Origin: an uncultured Marvinbryantia sp.
GTDB taxonomy: Bacteria; Bacillota; Clostridia; Lachnospirales; Lachnospiraceae
Reading direction: 5' to 3'
Length of the DNA: 53,685 nt
Assembly (NCBI RefSeq): GCF_905201705.1
Contig: NZ_CAJKOX010000033.1
Coordinates: forward strand, 1-53,685
Shown: in pieces, positions 8,350 through 17,504 of the stretch
Layout: every line of letters begins with the position of its first letter
How positions within the stretch are numbered: position 1 is the stretch's first letter
The notes under the pieces: generated by a model
What the model saw: the letters and a program-made list of their open reading frames with translations, nothing else
What the model was told of the DNA's origin: nothing
The model's database searches: none
Position numbers and translations under genes: made by a program

Positions 8350-8739
8350 ATGGGAAAGGAAGAGCGTCAGAACAGCAATTATACCATTATGGATAATGAA
8401 GGAACAGGCAGAGTTCAGATTTCGAACGAAGTCATTACAATTATTGCAGGGCTGGCTGCCACCGAGACGAAGGGCGTGGCGAGCATGGCAGGAAATATCA
8501 CAAACGAGATGGTGAGCAGGATGGGTATCAAGAGCCTTTCCAGAGGCGTGAAGGTCACGGTGGACAACGGCATCATCAATGTGGATCTCACCTTGAATCT
8601 TGACTACGGCTACAGCGTTCCGAAGACCTGTCAGAAGGTGCAGGAGAAGGTGAAGAGCGCTATAGAAAATATGACAGGGCTTACCGTGGAGAATATCAAT
8701 ATCCAGATTGCAAATGTAATGATGGAAAGCGGCAAATAA
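8350..8739 (+). CDS. Asp23/Gls24 family envelope stress protein
   Basis: 129-residue small cytoplasmic protein of the Asp23 (alkaline shock) family, linked to cell-envelope homeostasis in Gram-positive bacteria. Seen: the family blocks GRVQISNEVITIIAGLAATE, TKGVASMAG and VTVDNGIINVDLTLNLDYG, ending in VENINIQIANV. I start at the ATG at 8350 because GAAGGAGG lies 8 nt before it; an upstream ATG at 8326 has no ribosome site. It is monocistronic: own promoter before, terminator after. In Lachnospiraceae this family often sits just before nusB, as here. Confidence 0.92.
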   Translation: MGKEERQNSNYTIMDNEGTGRVQISNEVITIIAGLAATETKGVASMAGNITNEMVSRMGIKSLSRGVKVTVDNGIINVDLTLNLDYGYSVPKTCQKVQEKVKSAIENMTGLTVENINIQIANVMMESGK

Positions 8740-8747
8740 GCAAAAAG

Positions 8748-8779
8748 AAGAATGTGCCGGAGCAGCACATTCTTTTTTT
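8748..8779 (+). terminator. terminator of the asp23 gene
   Basis: Perfect 10-bp stem AAGAATGTGC (8748-8757) with GCACATTCTT (8765-8774), running straight into a T tract. Confidence 0.85.
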
Positions 8780-8863
8780 CTATGAGTTGCCATGCATCCG
8801 AAAGGAGCTGCCGGTGGCAGGTCCTGTAGGTAATTTTACGAGACTTTACGACAGGAGATTTTT

Positions 8864-9271
8864 ATGAGCAGGAGAGAGATTCGGGAGCATATTTTCAAAT
8901 TGCTTTTTTTGAGGGAATTCTACCAGAAGGAAGAGATCAGCGAACAGGCGGAGCTTTACATGGATGAGGTGGAGGAAGCGGCTCCCACGGAGAAAGAGGC
9001 CGAATATATTATCGAAAAATTCCGCAAAATAGAAGAAAAGCTGCCGCAGCTCGACGAGCGCCTTGCGGCGGAATCACAGGGCTGGAAGCTTGGCAGGATG
9101 AATAAAGTGGATCTTGCGATCCTGCGCCTTGCAGCGTATGAGGTGCTGGAGGATGACGACATCCCGGTGGGTGTTGCGATCAACGAGGCGGTGGAGCTTG
9201 CGAAGAAATTCGGTGGGGATGATTCTCCGTCCTTTGTAAACGGCGTGCTTGGGAAAGTAGCGAAGGAATGA
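8864..9271 (+). CDS. nusB: transcription antitermination factor NusB
   Basis: 135-residue all-helical RNA-binding protein that joins NusE (S10) on boxA RNA during rRNA transcription. Seen: the family start SRREIREHIFKLLFLREF, the central block LGRMNKVDLAILRLAAYE, and the C-terminal PVGVAINEAVELAKKFGGDD followed by SPSFVNGVLGK. The last codon overlaps the xseA start (ATGA), opening a run of tightly packed genes that continues to argR. Confidence 0.96.
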   Translation: MSRREIREHIFKLLFLREFYQKEEISEQAELYMDEVEEAAPTEKEAEYIIEKFRKIEEKLPQLDERLAAESQGWKLGRMNKVDLAILRLAAYEVLEDDDIPVGVAINEAVELAKKFGGDDSPSFVNGVLGKVAKE

Positions 9272-10503
9272 AAAACGTCTATTCGGTAGGACAGGTAAAC
9301 CGATATATCAAAAATATGTTTCAGCAGGATTTTATGCTGAAACGGATTTACGTAAAAGGCGAGGTCTCCAACTGCAAATATCATACCTCCGGGCATATTT
9401 ATTTTTCGCTGAAGGATGAGACGGGCAGCATGGTGTGCGTCATGTTTGCCGGCAGCCGCAGCGGGCTGTCGTTCCGGATGCAGGACGGGCAGAGTGTGAT
9501 CGCGCTCGGCAGCATCAGCGTGTATGAGCGCGATGGAAAATACCAGCTCTACGCAGAAGAAATCATTCTGGACGGGGCCGGTCTTTTGTATGAAAAATTT
9601 GAGGCATTAAAGCGCGAGCTTGCGGAGATGGGCATGTTTGCGCCGGAGTATAAGCGTCCGATTCCGGCATTTTCCAGAAAAATCGGAATCGTGACGGCGC
9701 CGACCGGGGCAGCGATCCGCGATATCCAGAACATTGCTCACCGGCGGAATCCGGGAGTGCAGCTTATTTTGTACCCGGCTCTGGTGCAGGGAAAGGATGC
9801 CGCGCCAAGTATTATCAGGGGCATCGAGACGCTGGATGCCTGCGGCGTCGACGTGATCATTGTCGGCAGGGGCGGCGGCTCCATTGAAGATCTCTGGGCA
9901 TTTAACGAGGAAAGCGTGGCATATGCCATTTTCCGCTGCAGTACGCCGGTGATCTCCGCGGTGGGACATGAGACAGATTTTACGATCGCAGACTACGTGG
10001 CGGATCTGCGCGCGCCGACGCCCTCGGCGGCTGCGGAGCTGGCGGTGGCGGATGTCAGCGGGATCCTGGCGCAGATGGAGCAGTATCAGCAGCAGCTTGC
10101 GCGCCGCATGACGGACCGGCTGCTGGATAAGCGGACGCGGCTTTCAGAGATCTCCGGAAAGCTTCAGTTTTTAAGCCCGCAGAACCAGATACGCGAGCAG
10201 CGCCAGCTTTTGATAGAAAAAGAAGAAAAACTGCAGTACCGGATGGCGAATGTGCTGGAAAACAAGCGGCATCGGATGCTGATCTATATAGAGCGCTTCC
10301 GGGGGCTGTCGCCGCTGGATAAATTAAAACAGGGCTACGCCTATGTGGCGGATGCGCAGGGAAAGACGGTCACGAGCACGAAGCAGGTGAAGCCGGAGGA
10401 TATGCTGACGATCTATGTGGCGGACGGCTGCATCCACGCGCGTGTGGCGGATACGGAAAGCGAAGGAAATGAAGCGCGGCAGGAGGAGAGGACAGATGGC
10501 TGA
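9268..10503 (+). CDS. xseA: exodeoxyribonuclease VII large subunit
   Basis: 411-residue catalytic subunit of exonuclease VII, which degrades single-stranded DNA from both ends. Seen: an N-terminal OB fold (SVGQVNRYIKNMFQQDFMLK; VKGEVSNCKYHTSGHIYFSL), the catalytic-domain blocks GIVTAPTGAAIRDI, IIVGRGGGSIEDLWAFNEE and SAVGHETDFTIADYVAD, a long coiled coil around residues 265-345, and a C-terminal tail. It overlaps nusB by 4 nt and xseB by 8 nt. Both subunits are encoded together, as usual. Confidence 0.96.
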   Translation: MKNVYSVGQVNRYIKNMFQQDFMLKRIYVKGEVSNCKYHTSGHIYFSLKDETGSMVCVMFAGSRSGLSFRMQDGQSVIALGSISVYERDGKYQLYAEEIILDGAGLLYEKFEALKRELAEMGMFAPEYKRPIPAFSRKIGIVTAPTGAAIRDIQNIAHRRNPGVQLILYPALVQGKDAAPSIIRGIETLDACGVDVIIVGRGGGSIEDLWAFNEESVAYAIFRCSTPVISAVGHETDFTIADYVADLRAPTPSAAAELAVADVSGILAQMEQYQQQLARRMTDRLLDKRTRLSEISGKLQFLSPQNQIREQRQLLIEKEEKLQYRMANVLENKRHRMLIYIERFRGLSPLDKLKQGYAYVADAQGKTVTSTKQVKPEDMLTIYVADGCIHARVADTESEGNEARQEERTDG

Positions 10504-10711
10504 GGAAAAGCAGGAAATGACGCTGGAGGAAGCCTTTGAGAAGCTGGACGGGATACTGGCGGCGCTGGAGAGCCGCGATATCACGCTGGAGGAATCCTTT
10601 CAGAACTATCAGCGAGGGATGGAGCTGCTGAAAAAGTGCAACGAAAAGATCGATCTTGTAGAAAAAAAGATGCAGCTCATAAATGAAGAGGGTGAATTAA
10701 GTGACTTTTAG
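10496..10711 (+). CDS. xseB: exodeoxyribonuclease VII small subunit
   Basis: 71-residue helical partner of XseA. Seen: the family core LEEAFEKLDGILAALES, ITLEESFQNYQRGMELLKKC and the tail KIDLVEKKMQLI. I place the start at the ATG at 10496 inside the end of xseA, behind AGGAGAGG. Its end overlaps the GTG start of ispA by 11 nt. Confidence 0.94.
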   Translation: MAEEKQEMTLEEAFEKLDGILAALESRDITLEESFQNYQRGMELLKKCNEKIDLVEKKMQLINEEGELSDF

Positions 10712-11588
10712 CGAAGAACTTTCAAGACGCAGTGAAGCGGTGCAGAAGATAATTTACACATACCTTCCGGCGGAGGAGGGCTTTCAGAAAACCCTTCTGG
10801 AAGCGATGAATTACAGCATGACGGCAGGAGGAAAAAGGCTCCGTCCGCTTCTGATGCAGGAAACCTACCGGCTGTTCGGCGGAAACGGGAAAGCGGTCGA
10901 ACCGTTTATGGCTGCGATGGAGATGATTCACACGCACTCCCTCGTGCATGACGACCTTCCGGCAATGGACAACGACGAGTATCGTCGCGGAAAGAAAACC
11001 ACGCACATCGTTTACGGCGAGGCGATGGCGATCCTTGCCGGGGACGGGCTTTTAAATTATGCCTATGAGACGGCGTGCCGCGCGTTTGTACTGGAGCCGG
11101 AAAATCCGCATATCGGCGAGGCGATGGCAATTCTTGCCGGAAAAACAGGGATTTACGGAATGCTCGGCGGACAGGCGGTGGACGTGCAGGCGGTCGGTGA
11201 GCCGCTCTCCAGGGAAAAGCTTGACTTTATCTACCGTTTAAAGACGGGCGCGCTGATCGAGGGGGCCATGATGATCGGAGCGATCCTTGCAGGAGCGTCA
11301 AAAGAAGAGATAGAGACGATTGCGCGGGTGGCGGCGGACGTCGGGCTCGCGTTCCAGATCCAGGACGATATTCTGGATGTGATCAGTACAAACCAGGAGC
11401 TTGGAAAGCCGACCGGCAGCGATGAGCGCAACCACAAAACGACGTATGTCACCGTGCAGGGGCTTGAAAAAGCAAAGACGGACGTTGCCGCGATCTCAGA
11501 GCGCGCGATTCGCACGCTTGCGTCTCTGCCGCAGAAAAATGATTTTTTGGAGGAACTGATCGGGGCGCTTGTTACCCGCAGGAACTGA
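10701..11588 (+). CDS. ispA: polyprenyl (farnesyl) diphosphate synthase
   Basis: 295-residue prenyltransferase that condenses isopentenyl diphosphate with allylic diphosphates, probably giving farnesyl diphosphate. Seen: GGKRLRPLL for substrate binding, the first aspartate-rich motif DDLPAMD at residues 84-90, and the second, DDILD, near residue 222. Small residues around LGGQAVDVQ fit a short-chain enzyme. The start is GTG, within the end of xseB. dxs, the first step of the same precursor pathway, follows 11 nt later. Confidence 0.93.
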   Translation: MTFSEELSRRSEAVQKIIYTYLPAEEGFQKTLLEAMNYSMTAGGKRLRPLLMQETYRLFGGNGKAVEPFMAAMEMIHTHSLVHDDLPAMDNDEYRRGKKTTHIVYGEAMAILAGDGLLNYAYETACRAFVLEPENPHIGEAMAILAGKTGIYGMLGGQAVDVQAVGEPLSREKLDFIYRLKTGALIEGAMMIGAILAGASKEEIETIARVAADVGLAFQIQDDILDVISTNQELGKPTGSDERNHKTTYVTVQGLEKAKTDVAAISERAIRTLASLPQKNDFLEELIGALVTRRN

Positions 11589-11599
11589 CAGGAGAAAAC

Positions 11600-13462
11600 A
11601 TGATTCTGGATAAAATTCAAAAGGAAAATGATATCAAGGAACTAAAGCGCGAGGAGCTGCCGCAGCTTGCGGACGAGATACGCACTTTCCTGATTGAAAA
11701 GATCAGTGAAAACGGCGGACACCTCGGCTCGAATCTGGGTGTGGTGGAGCTGACGATGGCGCTTCATTTAAGCTTTACGCTTCCGCAGGATAAGATCATC
11801 TGGGACGTCGGGCATCAGTCCTACACGCACAAGCTGCTCACCGGGCGCAGGGAGGGCTTTGAGACGCTGCGCAAATACGGCGGAATGAGCGGCTTCCCGA
11901 AGCGCAAGGAGAGCGCCTGCGACGCTTTTGATACCGGACACAGCTCGACCTCGATCTCTGCCGGTATGGGCTATGCGATGGCGCGCGACCTGCGCGGGGA
12001 GGATCACTATGTTGTCTCGGTGATCGGCGACGGCGCGCTCACCGGCGGTATGGCGTGGGAGGCGATGAACAACGCGTCGCGCCTTGACACCAATTTTATC
12101 ATTGTTCTGAACGATAATAATATGTCGATCTCTGAGAATGTCGGTGGAATTTCGACATATTTAAATTCGGTCCGCACAAAGGAGGGCTATATCAATCTGA
12201 AGGCGGGGGTGGAGAATGCGCTCTCACAGATTCCGGTGTACGGCGATGAGATCATAAAAAGGGTGCGCCGCACAAAAAACGGTCTGAAGCAGTTTGTGGT
12301 ACAGGGAATGCTTTTTGAGGAGATGGGGCTGACGTACTTAGGCCCGGTGGACGGGCACAACATCGAGCTGCTTACAAAGACCTTCCGGGAGGCAAAAAAG
12401 GTGAAGGGCGCGGTTATTGTGCATGTCTGTACGCAGAAAGGGCAGGGTTATGAGCCTGCGATGCGCCATCCGGCGCGGTTCCACGGGGCGGAGCCGTTTG
12501 TGATCGAGACGGGACTTCCGAAGAAGAAGCGTGTGAAGGCAAATTATACGGACATTTTTTCCACGGTAATGTGCAAGATGGGCAACCGGGAGCCGGACGT
12601 GGTGGCGATCACAGCGGCGATGCCGGACGGTACCGGATTAAAGCGTTTCCGCAATATGTTTCCGGAACGCTTTTTCGACGTGGGAATTGCGGAGCAGCAC
12701 GCAGTTACCTTTGCGGCTGGTCTGGCGGCTGCCGGATTGAAGCCGGTGGTTGCGGTATATTCGTCATTTTTGCAGCGCGCCTATGACCAGGTGCTGCATG
12801 ACGTCTGTATCCAGAACCTGCACGTTGTGTTTGCGATCGACCGCGCCGGTCTGGTGGGAAGCGACGGGGAGACGCACCAGGGCATTTTTGACCTCTCATA
12901 TCTGTCATCTATTCCGAATATGTGTGTGATGGCGCCGAAGAATAAATGGGAGCTGTCCGATATGATGAAATTTGCGGTCGCTTACGGCGGACCGATCGCC
13001 GTGCGTTATCCGCGCGGGGAAGCCTACGACGGGCTGGAGCGGTTCCGTGCGCCGATGGAATACGGGAAAAGCGAGGTTATCTATGATGAGTCAGAGATCG
13101 CGCTGCTGGCTGTCGGAAGTATGGTAAAGACGGCGGTGGAGGTGCGTGAAAAGCTGCGCGTCATGGGCTACGGCTGTACGCTTGTAAACGCCCGGTTTGT
13201 GAAGCCGCTCGATGAGAAAATGATACGTACTCTTCAGGCGGAGCATAAGCTTCTGGTGACGATGGAAGAAAATGTCAGGAGCGGCGGCTTTGGCGAGGCT
13301 GTTCTTGATTATTTAAACGAGATCGGCAGTAGGGTGAGAAGCATCAACATTTCGCTGCCGGACGATTATGTGGAACATGGCAATGTGGAGATTTTAAAGG
13401 CAGATGCGGGCATCGACGCCGATTCGATCGTGAAACGCATTGTGGCAGAATACATTGGATAA
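11600..13462 (+). CDS. dxs: 1-deoxy-D-xylulose-5-phosphate synthase
   Basis: 620-residue thiamine-diphosphate enzyme that condenses pyruvate and glyceraldehyde 3-phosphate in the MEP isoprenoid pathway. Seen: HLGSNLGVVELTMALH near the start, the ThDP-binding stretch IGDGALTGGMAWEAMNNAS, the transketolase block FDVGIAEQHAVTFAAGLA, and DRAGLVGSDGETHQG. Length is normal. The start follows GGAGAAAAC. It lies in a housekeeping operon with ispA and tlyA. Confidence 0.97.
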   Translation: MILDKIQKENDIKELKREELPQLADEIRTFLIEKISENGGHLGSNLGVVELTMALHLSFTLPQDKIIWDVGHQSYTHKLLTGRREGFETLRKYGGMSGFPKRKESACDAFDTGHSSTSISAGMGYAMARDLRGEDHYVVSVIGDGALTGGMAWEAMNNASRLDTNFIIVLNDNNMSISENVGGISTYLNSVRTKEGYINLKAGVENALSQIPVYGDEIIKRVRRTKNGLKQFVVQGMLFEEMGLTYLGPVDGHNIELLTKTFREAKKVKGAVIVHVCTQKGQGYEPAMRHPARFHGAEPFVIETGLPKKKRVKANYTDIFSTVMCKMGNREPDVVAITAAMPDGTGLKRFRNMFPERFFDVGIAEQHAVTFAAGLAAAGLKPVVAVYSSFLQRAYDQVLHDVCIQNLHVVFAIDRAGLVGSDGETHQGIFDLSYLSSIPNMCVMAPKNKWELSDMMKFAVAYGGPIAVRYPRGEAYDGLERFRAPMEYGKSEVIYDESEIALLAVGSMVKTAVEVREKLRVMGYGCTLVNARFVKPLDEKMIRTLQAEHKLLVTMEENVRSGGFGEAVLDYLNEIGSRVRSINISLPDDYVEHGNVEILKADAGIDADSIVKRIVAEYIG

Positions 13463-13480
13463 TACCAGGGGACAAAAAAG

Positions 13481-14302
13481 ATGAAAGAAAGACTGGATGT
13501 GCTTGTAGTGCAAAAAGGGCTTGCGCCCTCCAGGGAGAAGGCGAAGGCGCTGATCATGGCAGGCTGCGTGCTGGTGGACGGAGAGCGCGAGGACAAGGCG
13601 GGAACGATGTTCGCAGACACTGTGGAGATCACTCTAAAGGGCAGCACACTGAAATATGTGAGCCGCGGCGGACTGAAGCTGGAGAAGGCGATGGAAAAAT
13701 TTTCCGTCACGCCGGCGGATAAGGTCTGTATGGATATCGGCGCTTCCACTGGCGGTTTTACCGACTGTATGCTGCAGAACGGCGCCCGGAAGGTGTACGC
13801 GGTGGACGTAGGGTACGGGCAGCTCGACTGGAAGCTGCGGCAGGATCCGCGCGTGGTCTGCATGGAAAAGACGAATATCCGCTACGTTACGCCGGAGGAT
13901 ATCGGGGAACCGGTGGCGTTTGCGTCCATCGATGTGTCGTTTATTTCACTGACGAAGGTGTTGATCCCGGCGAGAGAGCTGCTGACGGACGACGGAGAAA
14001 TCGTCTGTCTGATCAAGCCGCAGTTTGAGGCAGGCAGGGAAAAGGTCGGAAAAAAAGGCGTTGTGCGCGATCCGAAGGTACACGTGGAAGTGATCGAAAA
14101 GGTGATCGCTTTTGCGCGGGAAAACGGATTTGCGCCGCTGGAACTGGAATTTTCGCCGGTGAAGGGACCGGAAGGCAATATCGAATACCTGCTTCATCTG
14201 AAAAAGGGGCTGCCGCAGACGGACGGGGAGCTGCCGTTCTCTATCGGTGATGTAGTAAAGAGAGCGCACGATACGCTCGATAAAACGGGGAAAGAGGCAT
14301 GA
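13481..14302 (+). CDS. tlyA: TlyA family rRNA (cytidine-2'-O)-methyltransferase
   Basis: 273-residue protein with an N-terminal S4 RNA-binding domain (ERLDVLVVQKGLAPSREKAK, residues ~3-65) and an FtsJ-type methyltransferase domain with the SAM motif CMDIGASTGGFTDCML and the block AVDVGYGQLDWKLR. Homologues methylate 16S and 23S rRNA; some TlyA proteins were also called hemolysins, which I do not infer here. Its stop overlaps the nadK start by 4 nt. Confidence 0.92.
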   Translation: MKERLDVLVVQKGLAPSREKAKALIMAGCVLVDGEREDKAGTMFADTVEITLKGSTLKYVSRGGLKLEKAMEKFSVTPADKVCMDIGASTGGFTDCMLQNGARKVYAVDVGYGQLDWKLRQDPRVVCMEKTNIRYVTPEDIGEPVAFASIDVSFISLTKVLIPARELLTDDGEIVCLIKPQFEAGREKVGKKGVVRDPKVHVEVIEKVIAFARENGFAPLELEFSPVKGPEGNIEYLLHLKKGLPQTDGELPFSIGDVVKRAHDTLDKTGKEA

Positions 14303-15159
14303 AGAAGTTTTTTATCATTGCAAACAGGATTAAAGACCCCGATCTTATGATAGCCGGAAAGATCAAGGATAAGATAGAGCAGCTTGGCGGAGAATGTGTG
14401 ATACAGCATCTGGCGCACGCGGACGGGGAGGGCGGCTATAAATATACCGATCCGGCGCAGGTGCCGGGCGATGTGGACTGTGTGCTGGTGCTCGGCGGCG
14501 ACGGCACGGTGCTGCAGGCTTCGCGTGATCTGGTGAAACGGAATATCCCGCTGTTTGGAATTAACCTTGGAACGCTCGGCTATCTCGCAGAGATCGGCAA
14601 AGAGGATGTGGAGCAGGCGCTTGGGAAGCTGACGGCGGACGAATATCTGCTGGAGAAACGCATGATGCTGGAGGGAAATGTGTTTCGCTCCGGAAAGCAG
14701 GCGATCTCCGACGTGGCGCTGAACGACATCGTCATTTCGAGGAGCGGAAAGCTGCGCGTGATGGATTATCATATTTTTGTCAACGGCAGATTTTTAAATT
14801 CCTACAGCGCGGACGGCATTATTATTTCCACGCCGACCGGTTCAACGGGCTACAACCTCTCAGCGGGCGGTCCGATCGTTTCGCCGTCGGCGTCCATGAT
14901 CCTGATCACACCGATCGCGCCGCACACGCTGACGGCCAGAAGCGTGATCCTGCCGGACGACGTGACGGTGAAGATCGAGATCGGCGAGCGGGCGGGGAAT
15001 GACGAGAGCGCCGAGGCGACCTTTGACGGGGACGCCAGTGTGGAGATGAAGTGCAGAGATTATATTGAGATCAGAAAGTCTGACCGGACGGTTCAGTTTG
15101 TGAAGATCGACCAGGTAAGCTTTCTGGAGATTCTGCGGAGAAAAATGAGCGGGGCTTAA
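14299..15159 (+). CDS. nadK: NAD kinase
   Basis: 286-residue cytoplasmic enzyme that phosphorylates NAD to NADP. Seen: the catalytic GGDGT at residues 66-70, FGINLGTLGYLAEI, the NAD-contacting LNDIVI, and STPTGSTGYNLSAGGPIV. It overlaps tlyA by ATGA and is followed 14 nt later by argR. The order tlyA-nadK-argR-recN is widely conserved in Firmicutes. Confidence 0.96.
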   Translation: MKKFFIIANRIKDPDLMIAGKIKDKIEQLGGECVIQHLAHADGEGGYKYTDPAQVPGDVDCVLVLGGDGTVLQASRDLVKRNIPLFGINLGTLGYLAEIGKEDVEQALGKLTADEYLLEKRMMLEGNVFRSGKQAISDVALNDIVISRSGKLRVMDYHIFVNGRFLNSYSADGIIISTPTGSTGYNLSAGGPIVSPSASMILITPIAPHTLTARSVILPDDVTVKIEIGERAGNDESAEATFDGDASVEMKCRDYIEIRKSDRTVQFVKIDQVSFLEILRRKMSGA

Positions 15160-15173
15160 TTTCGGAGGAAGAC

Positions 15174-15623
15174 ATGAAGATAGAAAGACATGCAAAAATA
15201 GTGGAGCTAATCAATCGTTTTGATATCGACACGCAGGAGGAGCTGGCGGATCGGCTGAATGAGGCGGGATTTCGCGTGACGCAGGCGACCGTTTCCAGGG
15301 ATATCCGGGAGCTGAAGCTGACAAAAATATCTGTGGGGAATCGCCAGAAATATGCTGTGATGGATACATACAGCAGCGCGCTTGATGAAAAATATCTGCG
15401 TGTGCTGCGGGACGGTTTCCTCTCAATGGATATGGCGCAGAATATTCTTGTCGTGCGCACGGTTTCCGGGATGGCAATGGCGGTGGCGGCGGCGTTGGAT
15501 GCGATGCACTGGCAGGAGATCGCCGGCTGCATTGCCGGGGATGACACGATCATGTGTGCGATCCGCAGCGCGGACGATACGCTGCTGGTGATGGATAAGA
15601 TCCGCAAAATACTGGAGGTTTAG
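15174..15623 (+). CDS. argR: arginine repressor ArgR
   Basis: 149-residue transcription factor sensing arginine. The N-terminal winged helix carries the family DNA-binding block FRVTQATVSRDIRELKL; the C-terminal oligomerisation and arginine-binding domain carries the GDDTIMCAIRS block with its Asp pair. Behind a GGAGGAAG ribosome site. ArgR acts as a hexamer on ARG boxes; no arginine biosynthesis gene is in the window, but arcC at the left edge could be a remote target. Confidence 0.95.
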   Translation: MKIERHAKIVELINRFDIDTQEELADRLNEAGFRVTQATVSRDIRELKLTKISVGNRQKYAVMDTYSSALDEKYLRVLRDGFLSMDMAQNILVVRTVSGMAMAVAAALDAMHWQEIAGCIAGDDTIMCAIRSADDTLLVMDKIRKILEV

Positions 15624-15660
15624 ATTTCTTCCTGCCGGGAGAGAAAAGACGGGTATTTGT

Positions 15661-17340
15661 ATGTTATTGAATTTACATGTAAAAAATATGGCGTTGATCC
15701 GCGAGCTTGAGATGGATTTTGGCAAGGGGCTAAATATTCTTACCGGAGAGACGGGCGCCGGAAAATCGATCCTGATCGGCTCGATTAACGTGGCGCTTGG
15801 AATGCAGAGCTTTAAGGGCTTTGCGCGCGAGGGCGCGGACACGGCGCTGGTGGAGCTGGTGTTCTCGGTGGAGGATGATGCTCTGCGCAGAAAAATAGAG
15901 GCGCTGGAGCTGTCCGTGGAGGATGGCCAGGTGATTTTAAGCCGCAGGCTGTCCGGCACGCGCAGCATCAGCAAGGTAAACGGCGAGACGGTGCCGCTTT
16001 CCGTGGTGAGGGAGCTGGCGTCACTTTTGATTGATATTCATGGACAGCACGAGCATCAGTCGCTGCTCTATAAGAAAAATCATCTGCGCATTCTTGACGA
16101 GTTTGCAAGGGAGGAGCTTGGCGCTTATAAAGAAAAAAACGCGGAGCTTTACGCACAGTATGCCGCGCTGAAAAAGCAGATGGAATCCTCCGTGCTTGAT
16201 GAGGCGGTGCGCAAAAAAGAAGCGGATTTCCTGCAGTTTGAGGTGGAGGAAATTGAGAACGCCGGACTGCGTGCGGGAGAGGATGAAGAGGTCGAGGCAC
16301 AGTATCGCAAAATGGCAAATGCCAGACGCATTGCCGAGGATGCGGCCGAGGCTTACCGTCTCACCTGCGAAGGGCCGGGAAATGCCGGAGACAGCGTTTC
16401 CGGTGCGTTATCGCGCCTTTTGTCTGTAAGCGGTTACGATAAGGAAATGGAGGAGCTTGCCGGGCAGCTCAGTGAGATCGAGAATCTGCTCTCGGACTTC
16501 AATCACAGCCTTTCGTCCTATCTGGACGATCTTACCTTCGATGAGGGAGAATTTCAGCAGTTGGAGAACCGCTTAGATGAAATTAATCGTTTAAAAGCAA
16601 AATATGGCAGCACGATTGACGAAATTCTGGCATATAAAGAAGAAAAAGAGCAGCGCTTGCAGAAATTGGCGGATTATGATACATATCTTGCAAATTTAGA
16701 GAAACAATATAGGCAGAGTGAAGAAAGACTTCGGGAAAACTCCGAAAAAATGTCGGAGATTCGCAGCCGCTATGCGAAAAAGCTTTCGCAGATGATACAG
16801 GCGGAGCTGATCGATCTGAATTTTCTGGAAACGAATTTTGAGACGGAGGTCTCGCAGACCGGGACGCTCTCTGCGGAGGGCATGGACGAGGTGTGCTTCT
16901 TGATTTCCATGAATCCCGGATCGCCGCTGCGTCCGCTCGGCGATGTGGCTTCCGGCGGCGAGCTTTCCAGGATCATGCTTGCGATCAAGACAGTGCTGGC
17001 GGAGAAGGACGACATGCCCTCACTGATTTTTGACGAGATCGACGTCGGCATCAGCGGAAGGACCGCGCAGAAGGTTTCTGAAAAAATGGCGGTCATTGCC
17101 GCAAATCATCAGGTGTTGTGCATCACGCATCTGGCGCAGATCGCGTCGATGGCGGACAACCATTTCCTGATCGAAAAGTCGGTGCAGAACCAGTCCACCG
17201 AGACAACCATCCGCGAATTAAACCGCGACGAGAGCATCAAAGAGCTTGCGCGCATTCTCGGCGGCGCCCGGATTACCGATCTGACGCTGCAGAGCGCAAG
17301 AGAGATGAAGGAAATGGCAGAGTCAGCAAAAAAATACTAG
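15661..17340 (+). CDS. recN: DNA repair protein RecN
   Basis: 559-residue SMC-like ATPase acting early at DNA double-strand breaks. Seen: Walker A GETGAGKS at residues 29-36, SISKVNGETVPLSVVRELA, the signature DIHGQHEHQSLL, a long central coiled coil, and the C-terminal ABC block SGGELSRIMLAIKTVL with Walker B LIFDEIDVGISG. Length is normal. No strong ribosome site precedes the ATG. A hairpin terminator follows. Confidence 0.96.
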   Translation: MLLNLHVKNMALIRELEMDFGKGLNILTGETGAGKSILIGSINVALGMQSFKGFAREGADTALVELVFSVEDDALRRKIEALELSVEDGQVILSRRLSGTRSISKVNGETVPLSVVRELASLLIDIHGQHEHQSLLYKKNHLRILDEFAREELGAYKEKNAELYAQYAALKKQMESSVLDEAVRKKEADFLQFEVEEIENAGLRAGEDEEVEAQYRKMANARRIAEDAAEAYRLTCEGPGNAGDSVSGALSRLLSVSGYDKEMEELAGQLSEIENLLSDFNHSLSSYLDDLTFDEGEFQQLENRLDEINRLKAKYGSTIDEILAYKEEKEQRLQKLADYDTYLANLEKQYRQSEERLRENSEKMSEIRSRYAKKLSQMIQAELIDLNFLETNFETEVSQTGTLSAEGMDEVCFLISMNPGSPLRPLGDVASGGELSRIMLAIKTVLAEKDDMPSLIFDEIDVGISGRTAQKVSEKMAVIAANHQVLCITHLAQIASMADNHFLIEKSVQNQSTETTIRELNRDESIKELARILGGARITDLTLQSAREMKEMAESAKKY

Positions 17341-17374
17341 AGTACATTTTTTCGAATACTCGCATACTAGAAGA

Positions 17375-17397
17375 GGATACCGCTACGGTATCCTTTT
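17375..17397 (+). terminator. terminator after recN
   Basis: Perfect 8-bp stem GGATACCG (17375-17382) with CGGTATCC (17386-17393), a 3-nt loop and a short T run. It separates the recN operon from spoIVB. Confidence 0.75.
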
Positions 17398-17504
17398 GTA
17401 GTTGCCAGGCATATAGGTTTGGTCCGGCGGGCTGCTTGCGACAGCTATGATGCAAAAATGGCGGATCAGGTTTGTATGCTGGTATCCGAAAGGATGTGAG
17501 TATT